A DNA stretch of 51,067 nucleotides, from the NCBI GenBank assembly GCA_021790385.1, contig JAJYDW010000025.1:1-51067 (forward strand), given 5' to 3'. The translations under genes were made by a program, and so were the position numbers. How positions within the stretch are numbered: the stretch's first letter is position 1; the number at the start of each line of letters is the position of its first letter. The notes beneath the pieces are model-generated. The model saw only the letters and a program-made list of their open reading frames with translations, was not told where the DNA came from and did not search any database. This DNA is from Planctomycetota bacterium. Lineage in GTDB: Bacteria > Planctomycetota > Phycisphaerae > WQYP01. Below are positions 1 to 8,228 of the stretch, in pieces.

Positions 1-2
1 GG

Positions 3-185
3 GTAAAATTCAAGGATGGGGATTTAATCGGCATACCGCTGCGGATTGTACTCGGCGAGAAGGGGCTGGCGACGGGCCAGGTGGAACTCAAACGCCGCAC
101 CTCCGCCACGCCGGAAATGCTGCCACTGGAAAATCTTGCGGATCGCCTTCGCGAGATCCTGGGTGAAATGCGGCCAAAAGTGTAG
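3..185 (+). CDS. proS: Proline--tRNA ligase, C-terminal end (partial)
   Basis: Sixty codons and a stop are present; the rest lies before the window. The reading frame opens at base 3 and reads VKFKDGDLIGIPLRIVLGEK and then a GQVELKRR segment, which is the C-terminal anticodon-binding domain of prolyl-tRNA synthetase (the DLIGIPxRIVIG and ELKRR patterns are typical of that domain). The enzyme charges tRNA-Pro in the cytoplasm. The gene has no initiator in view and was recognised only by translation of the cut end. It runs toward the converging polyprenyl synthase gene, with a 272-base spacer carrying a repeat pair between them. Confidence 0.88.
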   Translation, partial: VKFKDGDLIGIPLRIVLGEKGLATGQVELKRRTSATPEMLPLENLADRLREILGEMRPKV

Positions 186-290
186 CCGGTTGGAAACCCG
201 CCGCAACTCGCCCTGCCAACAGATACCGCCCAAAACAATCATCGGCCACAGTCCCCACCTGCCGCACCAGGACTTCCTGGACCACAGAAC

Positions 291-352
291 TATGGGGCCG
301 CGCAGAAATAACTTCACACATTCCGGCTGGTTCTTTTGACCGCGGGCTTTGT
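291..352 (+). repeat. Dispersed ~60-nt repeat, copy 1 (plus orientation)
   Basis: This spacer segment begins TATGGGGCCGC and ends TTTTGACCGCGGGCTTTG. Related segments occur at 401-460 (inverted), 1629-1688 (direct), 1988-2046 (inverted) and 42875-42931 (direct). Shared anchors are a GGGGCCG-type left end, an AGAAATAA core, a CCGGCTGGT-type middle and a TTTTGGCCGCGGGC right end. Aligned by eye, copies agree at roughly two thirds to four fifths of positions. It forms an inverted pair with the 401-460 copy, about 50 bases away. Confidence 0.6.
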
Positions 353-400
353 TGCTTGCTCCCTACAGACCCATTGCCAGGGTATGCGCGTCGCTCGCGC

Positions 401-460
401 CTCGCCGGCGGCCAAAACTCCTGCGCCGTAAAATATGAATTTATTTCTGCACGGCCCCTA
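401..460 (-). repeat. Dispersed ~60-nt repeat, copy 2 (inverted)
   Basis: Read on the minus strand, this begins TAGGGGCCGTGCAGAAATAA and ends in TTTTGGCCGCCGGC, matching copy 1 in order and spacing. It lies immediately beyond the stop codon of the polyprenyl synthase gene, and its left end touches that stop. With copy 1 it makes an imperfect inverted repeat spanning 291-460 that could fold into a long hairpin between two converging genes. Confidence 0.55.
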
Positions 461-1471
461 TTTATCCCGTCCTGTAGTGTAGAGGGCCATGGCCGTGAGG
501 ATGTCGCGAATTTCGCCCGCCGGTAACACCTGGATGGCATCAATGGCCTGATCTACCAGCGACTGGGCCCGCCGGCGGGCATAAGTGATGCTGGGACTGG
601 GAATCAGCAGTTGCCGCACGTGCTCCGCCCGATCCGCCTGGGCGGATTCCAGCAGGCTTACCAGCAGTTCGCGGTGTTCGGGCGCGGCGTGATTGAGGAA
701 ATGAATCATGGGCAAAGTAAGCTTACCTTTGTCAATATCCGTACCCAGAGATTTACCGACGGTTTGCTGCTGGCCCACAATATCCAAAACGTCATCGACA
801 ATCTGAAACGCCATTCCTAAATGCCGGCCATACAACGCCAGCGATTCGATCAGGTCCGTGGAAGCACCGCGGGCCAACGCGCCCAGACGGCACGAGGTTT
901 CAATGAGGCTGGCGGTTTTGCGGTAGATAATATCAAAGTATGTGGCTTCATCGAGCTTCCAGTTGCGGCGGTAAAAATTCTGGGTCAATTCGCCTTCACA
1001 GACAATATTGGTGGTATGGCCAATCAGACGTGAGGCGGCCTGACTGTTAAGACTGCTGCACAGGTGGAAGGCGTGGCTGATGAGCAGATCGCCCAGCAAG
1101 ACTGCCGCTTCGTTACCCCGAAGATGGTTGATGGTGGCCCCGCGGCGGCGAATTTCGGCCCCGTCCAAAACATCATCATGCACCAGAGTGGCTACATGGA
1201 CCATTTCCACGACCGTGGCCAGAACTACATGTTCGTGGCCGAGTTTAATGGAAGACCCGGCGCTGCTGTTAGCATCCGGTGACGCCACCGCCAGGCCACA
1301 CAGCAGCACCAGTGTTGGCCGCAGCATTTTCCCCCGAAATCTGTGGACGTGTCCGACGAGTTGTTGTACATGTGGCAAAGTACTGGCAAGCTCACCCGCG
1401 AAGAGTTCTTCCACCGCAGCCAAATAAGGCTCCAATCCAATGGAGGGGGCGGCAACGGCAGTAATTGGCAT
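458..1471 (-). CDS. Polyprenyl diphosphate synthase (long-chain trans-prenyltransferase)
   Basis: The 337-residue product is a trans-isoprenyl diphosphate synthase of the IspB/HepT type, condensing isopentenyl diphosphate onto an allylic primer to make the side chain of a quinone or similar lipid. Both aspartate-rich motifs are intact: DDVLD at residues 99-103 and a second DDVLD at 226-230, with GKMLRP near residue 47-52 as the substrate-binding region. The residue five places before the first motif is alanine (A94), and a small residue there usually goes with a long product. The ATG at 1471 has GAGG five bases upstream. Length is normal for the family. Chain length cannot be fixed from sequence alone. 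Confidence 0.9.
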   Translation of the reverse strand: MPITAVAAPSIGLEPYLAAVEELFAGELASTLPHVQQLVGHVHRFRGKMLRPTLVLLCGLAVASPDANSSAGSSIKLGHEHVVLATVVEMVHVATLVHDDVLDGAEIRRRGATINHLRGNEAAVLLGDLLISHAFHLCSSLNSQAASRLIGHTTNIVCEGELTQNFYRRNWKLDEATYFDIIYRKTASLIETSCRLGALARGASTDLIESLALYGRHLGMAFQIVDDVLDIVGQQQTVGKSLGTDIDKGKLTLPMIHFLNHAAPEHRELLVSLLESAQADRAEHVRQLLIPSPSITYARRRAQSLVDQAIDAIQVLPAGEIRDILTAMALYTTGRDK

Positions 1472-1628
1472 ATGAACCTCATTAAACTAACGCCGCTAAA
1501 CGGCGTATGGCGTTCAGTAATTATTGAAAATATAAGAAGAACTGGTTAATTCGTCCAGTGACGGGGTTGCCAGCGGCGACCCACAGGCCTGTAGCCTCAT
1601 CGGTCTGCCATGGGTTGATTCCTTGCGC

Positions 1629-1688
1629 AGGGGCGGTCAGGAAATAACCTGATGCCATCCGGCTGGTCCTTTTGGCCACGGGCTTTGG
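1629..1688 (+). repeat. Dispersed ~60-nt repeat, copy 3 (plus orientation)
   Basis: The segment reads AGGGGCGGTCAGGAAATAAC at its left end and CCTTTTGGCCACGGGCTTTG at its right end, with ATCCGGCTGGT between. It is the closest relative of copy 1, sharing even the GGGCTTTG right border. Its inverted partner is at 1988-2046. Confidence 0.55.
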
Positions 1689-1987
1689 ACAGCGGTCAGC
1701 AATCAGCGGACGGTGTCCCGTGCTGATGCAGGTTGGCGGAACGGAAGCACTGTGCGCCCGGCCAATCCCGATGGCGTTTTTCCTAACGTATTGGGATTTC
1801 GGCATCTATGCCTCAAACGGCCGGGCTGGGCGGGCGCTGATGCGGGAGCGGCGGGTGAGGACGCCCTCGCTGTCAGGGGTATCATGGCGGACAAGATGTC
1901 CTCCCCCCCACCGAGCGCATGGCGGACAAGAATGTCGCTTCACGGATACAAACAAGAAGGTCTGTGCTACGCTTAATTAGCATGCGC

Positions 1988-2046
1988 CGTCAGCGGCCAA
2001 AGCTCCTCCGCCGTATTCATACACTTTATTTCCTGATGGCCACTTA
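1988..2046 (-). repeat. Dispersed ~60-nt repeat, copy 4 (inverted)
   Basis: On the minus strand it reads AAGTGGCCATCAGGAAATAA at the left and GAGCTTTGGCCGCTGACG at the right, with a CGGCGGAG middle that resembles copy 2 (CGGCGCAG) more than copies 1 and 3 (CCGGCTGG). So the inverted members share a variant, and the direct members share another, as if each pair had a distinct left and right arm. Confidence 0.5.
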
Positions 2047-2156
2047 TCGGGCCAATGATCGAACTGCCCATATTTGTTGGTGCAGCAGCAACATAACATA
2101 CTCAGCCATGAGCTTGGCGGACCACGCTAAAGGGTTGTGACTAATCCCTTCTACAT

Positions 2157-3815
2157 TTACCCTTCCACGGCAGGTGCAACCACGCGCAAATTGGTCAGCC
2201 AATGGGCCTCAACGGCGCTATCGCCTCGATACACAACCACCGGTGACTGCGTTGCCATGGACTCCTCCGGGCCTAAAATTTCCAGACCAGCAGACAATAT
2301 CAACGGCCCCGCCGTTTCCGGTACAAAATCCATCAGTTCGCCCGCATAAAGGACGGCATCAAACCATACCTGCTCCTTCTGTTCTCCAATTTCCCAACGA
2401 ATCGACCGTCCGCCAAAGCTGCCCTGCCGGTTCCCATGAATAACAATCTTCCATGTACCGGCAGCGAAATGCACCGTTTCATGGTCGACGCGCTGCACCG
2501 TTACATCTTTACCTGAGAGCCAATAACGAATGCGCAGGTCTTGGACGCGGAAGCTGCCATTCCCGGGTCGATCCAGGCTGGGATGATAATCACCGGTGTT
2601 CCGGCTCAAGTTAAACACGGTCAAAACACGGTTGGCCTCCTGCATGTTCCGGCAACTAAGGGCACAAAAATCCCGTCCATCATGCAAAGCCCGCACTCGC
2701 AATACCACGGCCGCATCGGTCGGCGTCCAGAAATATCCCTGCAGCGGGCGGTGCTGCGTCCAAAAAGTGGACCGATTCATCGACCCAAAGCAGGCTTTTT
2801 CTGTCATCCAGGTGGTGGCATAAGAAGAATCTTCTTCCGGTTCCCGGCGAATGAATCGTTCCTTTAACACCATGCCGGTCTCCGGACGCAACCGGCATTG
2901 CTTCACGGCCGATGCGGGAGCCGACAAATGTTTAATGGGCGACCACGACATTGGGGCAACGCCACCATCATGGGTGGGAATACGCAGGCCGGTCGCGGTG
3001 GACAGGTACGCGGCGGTTTCCGGAGGCAGATGGTCATGATACGCACGTGCATGAGGCGGTGCCCATTGGCTGGTCTGAGGATGGAAATGGGCCAACGTTG
3101 TTTGCCAGGCAAAATTCCGGATCCATTCCGCCGCAGCTCTGGAGGCCGAATCTTGCACCAACTGCAATATTCTTTCAGTTTCATGAATTGCCACGGTCGT
3201 GTACGTGGGGCTGTTGTATTCGTTAAAATTGCCCTGATCCTGCACGTAGGCAACCATATTGGCAAGACGCCGGCGACCGTAATCGACGAGTTGCGGCACG
3301 GCTAGAATTTCGCCGGCGGCTACGGTAACGCCGGCACCCATAATGGCGATGTTGGTGTAGTTGCTTTGGACGTTTCGGCGGAAGATCGACCAGGCCGCAT
3401 GTTCCAGGGCGATTCGGGTGTCGTGGCGCAGTGAATCCGGCAGGTCCGCCCCATATTGGACCAGTATCTGGGCCAGGCGGGCACCTATGAAATCAGCCCA
3501 GTTCCAATCTGGTGGGGACATTTCGGCCAGCGATTCTTCCAATAGCCACGGCCAAATCCCGTAGGTACCAGCGGTTGAATTGCGCTCCTGCAAAGACAGA
3601 ATCCTGGCGATAACCAGGCAGGCTCGCCGGCGGTTGGCATCCATGCCGGACTCCAGCAGGGCAATGGCATAATCCGCTGATTCGCGGGTAGCATGAGTCC
3701 ACGTTCCTTCCGGCACACGAGAATGATAGCCCGGTCCATGAAACTGGGCCCCCAGCATCTGGCATTGGGCATCGTAACGTGACTCGGCCTCGGTAAGATA
3801 TTGGTTGAGATTCAT
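2157..3815 (-). CDS. Uncharacterised protein, probable alpha/alpha-toroid fold
   Basis: The 552-residue product has no signal peptide. The N-terminal half is helix-rich with repeated paired helices, followed by a beta-rich C-terminal half from about residue 300, an order seen in heparinase-like and other toroid polysaccharide enzymes. A NEYNSPTYTTVA motif near residue 217 and a PPHARAYHDH stretch near 255 look like conserved active-site or binding loops; I recall EYNSPTY in a family of uncharacterised toroid proteins, but cannot verify that. The start at 3815 is chosen because AAAAGGA lies five bases upstream; a longer frame reaches 3872 without a better site. Function is unknown; a role on carbohydrate is inference only. 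Confidence 0.6.
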   Translation of the reverse strand: MNLNQYLTEAESRYDAQCQMLGAQFHGPGYHSRVPEGTWTHATRESADYAIALLESGMDANRRRACLVIARILSLQERNSTAGTYGIWPWLLEESLAEMSPPDWNWADFIGARLAQILVQYGADLPDSLRHDTRIALEHAAWSIFRRNVQSNYTNIAIMGAGVTVAAGEILAVPQLVDYGRRRLANMVAYVQDQGNFNEYNSPTYTTVAIHETERILQLVQDSASRAAAEWIRNFAWQTTLAHFHPQTSQWAPPHARAYHDHLPPETAAYLSTATGLRIPTHDGGVAPMSWSPIKHLSAPASAVKQCRLRPETGMVLKERFIRREPEEDSSYATTWMTEKACFGSMNRSTFWTQHRPLQGYFWTPTDAAVVLRVRALHDGRDFCALSCRNMQEANRVLTVFNLSRNTGDYHPSLDRPGNGSFRVQDLRIRYWLSGKDVTVQRVDHETVHFAAGTWKIVIHGNRQGSFGGRSIRWEIGEQKEQVWFDAVLYAGELMDFVPETAGPLILSAGLEILGPEESMATQSPVVVYRGDSAVEAHWLTNLRVVAPAVEG

Positions 3816-4031
3816 GGATATCCTTTTATTTGCACCGCAACACCTGTGCCCGGTGTAAAGATATTGGACCACACATCGCCGCTTTCCGGCAAATCTTTAA
3901 GCCCCCGCACTGGCCCGTTAAGTACTCCCCGGTTTTCGCAAAAGGGCAGTCGCACCTCCCAAATTTCATTTGGGATGAAAGCGAAGCTGCCACCAAGCTT
4001 TACAAGGGGCTTTGCTGATAACGGGCGGCGA

Positions 4032-5087
4032 TCAACTTTTGGCTAGGCGAGTGGAGAGTGCTCTGGGCAAAAGATTAGCCACATCCGTGGCCAACAGCCC
4101 TGCGGGTCCAATGGTTTGAGCGGCCATATCGCCGGCCAGACCGTGCATGTGCGCGCCTAACACCGCCGCATCTGCCGGAGCAATTCCCTGACCGATTAGG
4201 GCGGCAATTACACCGGTAAGCACATCGCCCATACCGGCGGTGGCCATCGCGGGATTACCGGTTTGGTTGATGGCTCCACGGCCACCGTCGGCAATGGCCG
4301 TCCGATGGCCTTTGAGCACGACGACGCAGCCCGTGGCGCGGCTCAAAATTTCCGCCAAAGCCCAGCGGTCGGGTGGGGCCGTAGAGCTTTCGCCGGCGTT
4401 AACCGATCCATCTACGGCGGCGGGCGGTGCTTCCGGTTCAAAATCAATGGCTACGCCATCTGCAGTGCAATAGGCTTCGGTCGTATTTTCCGAATCCTCC
4501 GGCGCAGGGTCGGATGCCGCGGTACCCGAATTTTTCTCCGGCGGTGTTTCAGGCACCGGATGAGAAGCTATTTCCAAGCTGCCACGACGCTTGGTAACCG
4601 CTCCCATTAAACGCATGAACTCCACGGTATGGGGCGTTAAAACCACGTTACTCCAGTTTTTCCGCTTCGGCCATTCGCTGGCCTCAAGGGTAGAGAGAAT
4701 ATTCAGGGCATCCGCATCCAGCACCATCGGCCCGGAATGGCGGGCCAGAAGTTCCAGAACAATTTTTTTTGCCAGCGGACTCTGGCCCAAACCAGGCCCC
4801 ACGGCAACAGCATCATGCTGGTCGGCAAAGTCCAGCAGGGCTTTGGCATCACGGGAGCTTAACGCAAAGCCCGTGGCGGATGGACAAAGCGTTAAAGCGA
4901 TAGGCAAGGCTTCCTTGACAGTAGCGATACGGCAAAGGCCGGCACCCGTGCGGCACGCGGCCAGAGCAGTGATAGCCGGCGCGGCGGGCATGGTTTCACA
5001 TCCACCAATAATGAGCACCTTGCCGTAATTGCCTTTATGAGAATCACTTTTACGAGACGGTATCATGGGGAGATCAATTTTTTGCAT
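4032..5087 (-). CDS. nnrD: ADP-dependent (S)-NAD(P)H-hydrate dehydratase
   Basis: The 351-residue protein matches the YjeF C-terminal (carbohydrate-kinase-like) domain that repairs hydrated NADH and NADPH. Visible family motifs are HKGNYGKVLIIGG near the N-terminus, AVGPGLGQS, VLDADALN, the VVLKGHRTAIAD strand and the nucleotide-binding NPAMATAGMGDVLTG near the end. Between VVLTPHTVEFMRLMG and VVLKGHR there is an unusual insertion of roughly 70 residues, rich in Pro, Glu, Asp, Ala and Thr, that looks disordered. The NAD(P)HX epimerase domain often fused to this enzyme is absent. No clear ribosome site precedes the ATG at 5087; an in-frame ATG seven codons on is an alternative. Confidence 0.88.
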   Translation of the reverse strand: MQKIDLPMIPSRKSDSHKGNYGKVLIIGGCETMPAAPAITALAACRTGAGLCRIATVKEALPIALTLCPSATGFALSSRDAKALLDFADQHDAVAVGPGLGQSPLAKKIVLELLARHSGPMVLDADALNILSTLEASEWPKRKNWSNVVLTPHTVEFMRLMGAVTKRRGSLEIASHPVPETPPEKNSGTAASDPAPEDSENTTEAYCTADGVAIDFEPEAPPAAVDGSVNAGESSTAPPDRWALAEILSRATGCVVVLKGHRTAIADGGRGAINQTGNPAMATAGMGDVLTGVIAALIGQGIAPADAAVLGAHMHGLAGDMAAQTIGPAGLLATDVANLLPRALSTRLAKS

Positions 5088-5294
5088 TTATCTACTTTAG
5101 GCGAGCGCGGGTTGTGCGCCAAGCATGCGGCGGCACTGCCAAAAATCGGCCAAGACTACCTCCGGCATAGCAGCCGACACGCGGGCCGGCGAACTGTCGC
5201 AAATCTACAGGTTATTCTGTGGACATGACGATGACCGGACCATAATTACAACCTCCTATAAAAAAAGTATTTATAAAAAAATGATTTTTTTCTC

Positions 5295-5322
5295 TTGACA
5301 TACGAATTTATTGGACTATATT
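5295..5322 (+). promoter_or_regulatory. Sigma-70 type promoter for the PEP-CTERM peptidase gene
   Basis: A perfect TTGACA (5295-5300) is followed after 16 bases by TATATT (5317-5322). The surrounding 5245-5330 is markedly AT-rich compared with the rest of the window. Transcription from about 5329 would give a leader of about 70 bases before the AGAGGAAA ribosome site and ATG at 5400. The remainder of the 5088-5399 gap holds nothing else I can identify. Confidence 0.65.
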
Positions 5323-5399
5323 GATTTTCATGGCTGCCGGTTGAAAGTCGCATGGATGTGATTTTATCGGCCACCAAGGTTATGATATAGAGGAAAACA

Positions 5400-6272
5400 A
5401 TGTTGCATTGGTTTGGGAACGTGGAAGAGTTATCTTCGCATAATGTAAAGTCAGTTTTTACGGTTCGTAGTATGGGTGTGAAGGCGCTTTCCGCCTTAGC
5501 TGTGGCGGCTGTGGTAGCAGCAGGTGCAAGGGCGGCCTCTGCTAACACGATAACTTCTCCGAATTGGTCGGGTTATGCACTTACGTCGGCAAATAATAAC
5601 AATAATGCGTTTACCAACGTTTCAGCAACCTTTGTGGTGCCGACGGTGACCCCCGGCACGGGCACCGGCCTTTCTGAAGCAGCGTTTTGGGTGGGCTTGG
5701 ATGGCTACAGTTCCCAGCGGATTGAGCAAATTGGTGTGATTGCCGAGGCGGAAACCGGCTACACCTCATATTACTACGCATTTTATGCCACCGGAGCTGG
5801 GGCCGCTAATGGCATCGCCCAAGTGCTGCCTGGCGATAATATCTCTGTCGCAGTTTCGTACAACAGCTCTACGGACAAATATGGCCTGTACATTGATGAT
5901 ACTAGCCGGCCGGGAATCAATGAGACGATCACTCCCACTGCTGGCACAAATCCAGCCCCGTCTTCTGCGGAATGGATTGCCGAAGCACCCGCCAACAGCA
6001 CTGGTACCCAGTTTTACCCGTTGGCAAATTTTGGATCAGTAACATTCACCAGCGCATCGGCCACCGATTCCGGGCCAGCCTCCGGAACGATAAGCGCTTT
6101 TAGCAATACAGAGATTAACTTGGTTCCAACTTCTGGCCTCAGCGCAAACACAGGCCCGCTTTCTACCGATGGAAGCTCGTTTACGGTCACAACAGTTCCA
6201 GAACCCGCAGCTCTCGGTTTGATGAGTGTTGGCGGTTTGGCGATTTTGTTTGGACGTCGCAAACGCCGGTGA
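5400..6272 (+). CDS. Secreted glutamic endopeptidase (G1 family-like) with PEP-CTERM anchor
   Basis: The 290-residue protein has a signal peptide (hydrophobic stretch at about 29-48), a beta-rich middle and a PEP-CTERM sorting tail at 266-290 (VPEP, hydrophobic helix, RRKRR). The middle resembles the eqolisin (peptidase G1) family: NWSGYAL at 55-61, FVVPTV at 78-83, AFWVGLDGY at 95-103, IEQIGV at 109-114 holding the candidate catalytic glutamine Q110, SAEWIAEAP at 189-197 with the candidate glutamate E191, and LANFGSVTFTSASAT at 208-222. These fall in the order and spacing I remember for scytalidoglutamic peptidase. AGAGGAAA lies just before the ATG at 5400; ATG 5472 would give a more ordinary signal peptide. 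Peptidase activity is inference. Confidence 0.78.
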   Translation: MLHWFGNVEELSSHNVKSVFTVRSMGVKALSALAVAAVVAAGARAASANTITSPNWSGYALTSANNNNNAFTNVSATFVVPTVTPGTGTGLSEAAFWVGLDGYSSQRIEQIGVIAEAETGYTSYYYAFYATGAGAANGIAQVLPGDNISVAVSYNSSTDKYGLYIDDTSRPGINETITPTAGTNPAPSSAEWIAEAPANSTGTQFYPLANFGSVTFTSASATDSGPASGTISAFSNTEINLVPTSGLSANTGPLSTDGSSFTVTTVPEPAALGLMSVGGLAILFGRRKRR

Positions 6273-6300
6273 TAATTACTTCATTTTAATTGAGCATGCT

Positions 6301-7383
6301 TTAATTGCCGCCGCCACCAATTGGCATATTGGGCCAGTAAAACATCCAATTGGCCGATTGGTTGGTGGATATGCTGCCGCCAAGCCAAGGGGCAGTACTA
6401 GATGCCGGACTGGATTGTGCAACCGCCCAGTTATTGGCGGTGAGGGTATTGACGCCCTGGTTGGAATTTGGATCATAGTAGGCGGGGTTGGCCACGCCCT
6501 GCACGTGGCCATCGCCAAAAAGCACATTTTGGAACGCGGGAGCATCCGCATTGGTGGGTAATGGATGATTGATGATATACATATTGCCGTTGGTGGCACC
6601 GCTCCAGCCGACGGCATCTGCGGCCAGGATATCTCGTGGTGAACCGTAGGCATGTACCGCCGGCTTATTCTCGCTGGTGCCCCAATTCAATAGACTTGTG
6701 TTATTAAACCCGCTGCCAAGCGAAAGCTGCGGGCTGGATGTTCCGCGGGCGGTGGTGCCGGCTACATACATATAAGTGGTAGTTATAAAATAGCCCCAGG
6801 TGCCCGGCTCCGCAGATGCAAATAAATCACTTGTGTACGTACTGCTGGGACAAACCATCCAGGAGGCTAAATGAACCTGTTGGTACTGGCCCTGCGGCAG
6901 CGAGCCATCCATACCTAACTGCAACGGATCAAAATTAGGAATAAATGGAATTTCTGCGCCTTCATTCGCCGACGCCAGCGTAGTTCCATCCGACGCATAA
7001 AATGCAGTCTGTCCGGTGCCACCGTATTGCAAAAATGTTGAATATGGCGTGCCATAGTTAATCCATTGCGAACCGTTAAACTCGTTGTTTTGATCATTGG
7101 AATCCAGATTCAAGGCCATAGGATAAACAATGGGAGAGGTTCCACCCATGCCCGGAATTCCCCCTTGTCCGTAGCCATAAGCCGTGGGAAATAACCCCTG
7201 GTGATCTGCGGCATACGCCAATGCCACATCTCCCCAGGTGCTCAGGTTGGCGGCACAGGTGGTGCGATCAGCCGCCTGCCGCACCATAGCCAACCCCGGC
7301 AATACCAGGGCGATGAGCACCGCGATGATGGCCATGACCACCAGCAATTCCAGGAGAGTAAAGGCCTTGCGATTTTTAGCCAT
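6301..7383 (-). CDS. Type II secretion/pilin-like protein with prepilin N-terminus
   Basis: The N-terminus MAKNRKAFTLLELLVVMAII is a class III (prepilin) signal: a short basic leader, the FTLLE start of the mature protein with glutamate at +5, then a long hydrophobic helix. Alanine replaces the usual glycine at -1. The rest of the 360-residue protein is a large Asn/Gly-rich extracellular domain ending in VLFGDGHVQGV, the DG-type motif common in planctomycete pseudopilins of the DUF1559-related group. The ATG at 7383 is preferred because GGAAGGAA sits ten bases upstream; the TTG at 7392 is too close to it. It converges on the PEP-CTERM gene with only 28 bases between stops. Its exact substrate or filament is unknown. 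Confidence 0.85.
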   Translation of the reverse strand: MAKNRKAFTLLELLVVMAIIAVLIALVLPGLAMVRQAADRTTCAANLSTWGDVALAYAADHQGLFPTAYGYGQGGIPGMGGTSPIVYPMALNLDSNDQNNEFNGSQWINYGTPYSTFLQYGGTGQTAFYASDGTTLASANEGAEIPFIPNFDPLQLGMDGSLPQGQYQQVHLASWMVCPSSTYTSDLFASAEPGTWGYFITTTYMYVAGTTARGTSSPQLSLGSGFNNTSLLNWGTSENKPAVHAYGSPRDILAADAVGWSGATNGNMYIINHPLPTNADAPAFQNVLFGDGHVQGVANPAYYDPNSNQGVNTLTANNWAVAQSSPASSTAPWLGGSISTNQSANWMFYWPNMPIGGGGN

Positions 7384-7632
7384 GGTCCACAATTCCTTCC
7401 GAGCTGTTCATACCTGAAGATTCCATTCAACAGCTCTTTGATACCGATCCGGGGCTTAGATTCTCCGCGGAAGTGTCGCGGTGATGCCCCATGTTCCTTC
7501 ATCGTGCAGGCAGCGTGATTTAGTTTAATGTTAACGCAATTGGGACGTTGGCAACGGTAAATAATGGTTTTCGGACGCAATACGTGCTGATGCGGCCATC
7601 CGATAACGTTGCCGCGGGCAGCGCCGCCCCAG

Positions 7633-8136
7633 CTACCGAGGTCCCACAGGCGAAGATGGCGCAGCGGAAGCCGGGGGAAGCTGGGCTTTTAGATGCTCGG
7701 CGTTTTTAATCAGTTCGGTGCTGGTCTGCCGACCCACTGGCGGTACGATAAACGCCCAGATTTTGTCATCTTTAAAGTGAATCGGCATCAGCTCAGCAAA
7801 CAGATCCGGGCCGATCCATTGGAACCACGGGGCGTGGGCCGTGCGATGTGTGTGCAGGTAATAATACACCCAATGGGGATTGGCGGTGGTGCCAAGATTT
7901 TTTTTAGCCCGGAGGCGTACGCTGTAATCGCCATACCATTCAAAGGGAACTTTGCAGGGACTGCGGCCCACTTCAACATCGTTTAAGTACACCACCGCAT
8001 GTTGTGGACTGGTGACCACAGTAATGGATCTTTCCACACAACCTGGAACAAACCCGATGGTCGCGGCAACCACGGCAGCGGCGAACACTTTACGCTGATT
8101 CAAAAGGCCAAGCTTAATTCCACGCTTTATTTTCAT
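7633..8136 (-). CDS. Lipoprotein with PEGA-type domain
   Basis: The 167-residue product starts with a basic n-region, a hydrophobic stretch and a lipobox FVPGC with the lipidated cysteine at residue 33. Just after it, ITVVTSPQHAVVYLNDVEVGRSPCKVPFEWYG-like sequence (quoted here only in part: VVYLNDVEVGRSP) is a PEGA repeat, a short beta domain found in cell-surface proteins. The C-terminus is Pro/Ala/Ser-rich. The start at 8136 gives a normal signal peptide; a longer frame to 8199 adds unlikely residues and no better ribosome site exists. It probably sits on a membrane facing the periplasm. It follows the 118-residue hypothetical gene on the same strand. Confidence 0.75.
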   Translation of the reverse strand: MKIKRGIKLGLLNQRKVFAAAVVAATIGFVPGCVERSITVVTSPQHAVVYLNDVEVGRSPCKVPFEWYGDYSVRLRAKKNLGTTANPHWVYYYLHTHRTAHAPWFQWIGPDLFAELMPIHFKDDKIWAFIVPPVGRQTSTELIKNAEHLKAQLPPASAAPSSPVGPR

Positions 8137-8228
8137 GGCGAGATTGTAACCGCACAAGGGTGGGTCCGGCCAGTGTGCAACCCGACTGCGGCACAGCAAG
8201 AAGTACGGGTAGCCAGACGCGGCTTGAA

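Larger units (their letters stand above)
1472..2156. other. Non-coding stretch with two dispersed-repeat copies
   Basis: This 685-base gap between two minus-strand genes has only short overlapping open frames with no recognisable protein in any of them. It carries the inverted pair of the dispersed repeat (1629-1688 and 1988-2046). The interior has two similar ATGGCGGACAAGA strings near 1883 and 1919. I see no tRNA or clear terminator. Confidence 0.5.
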
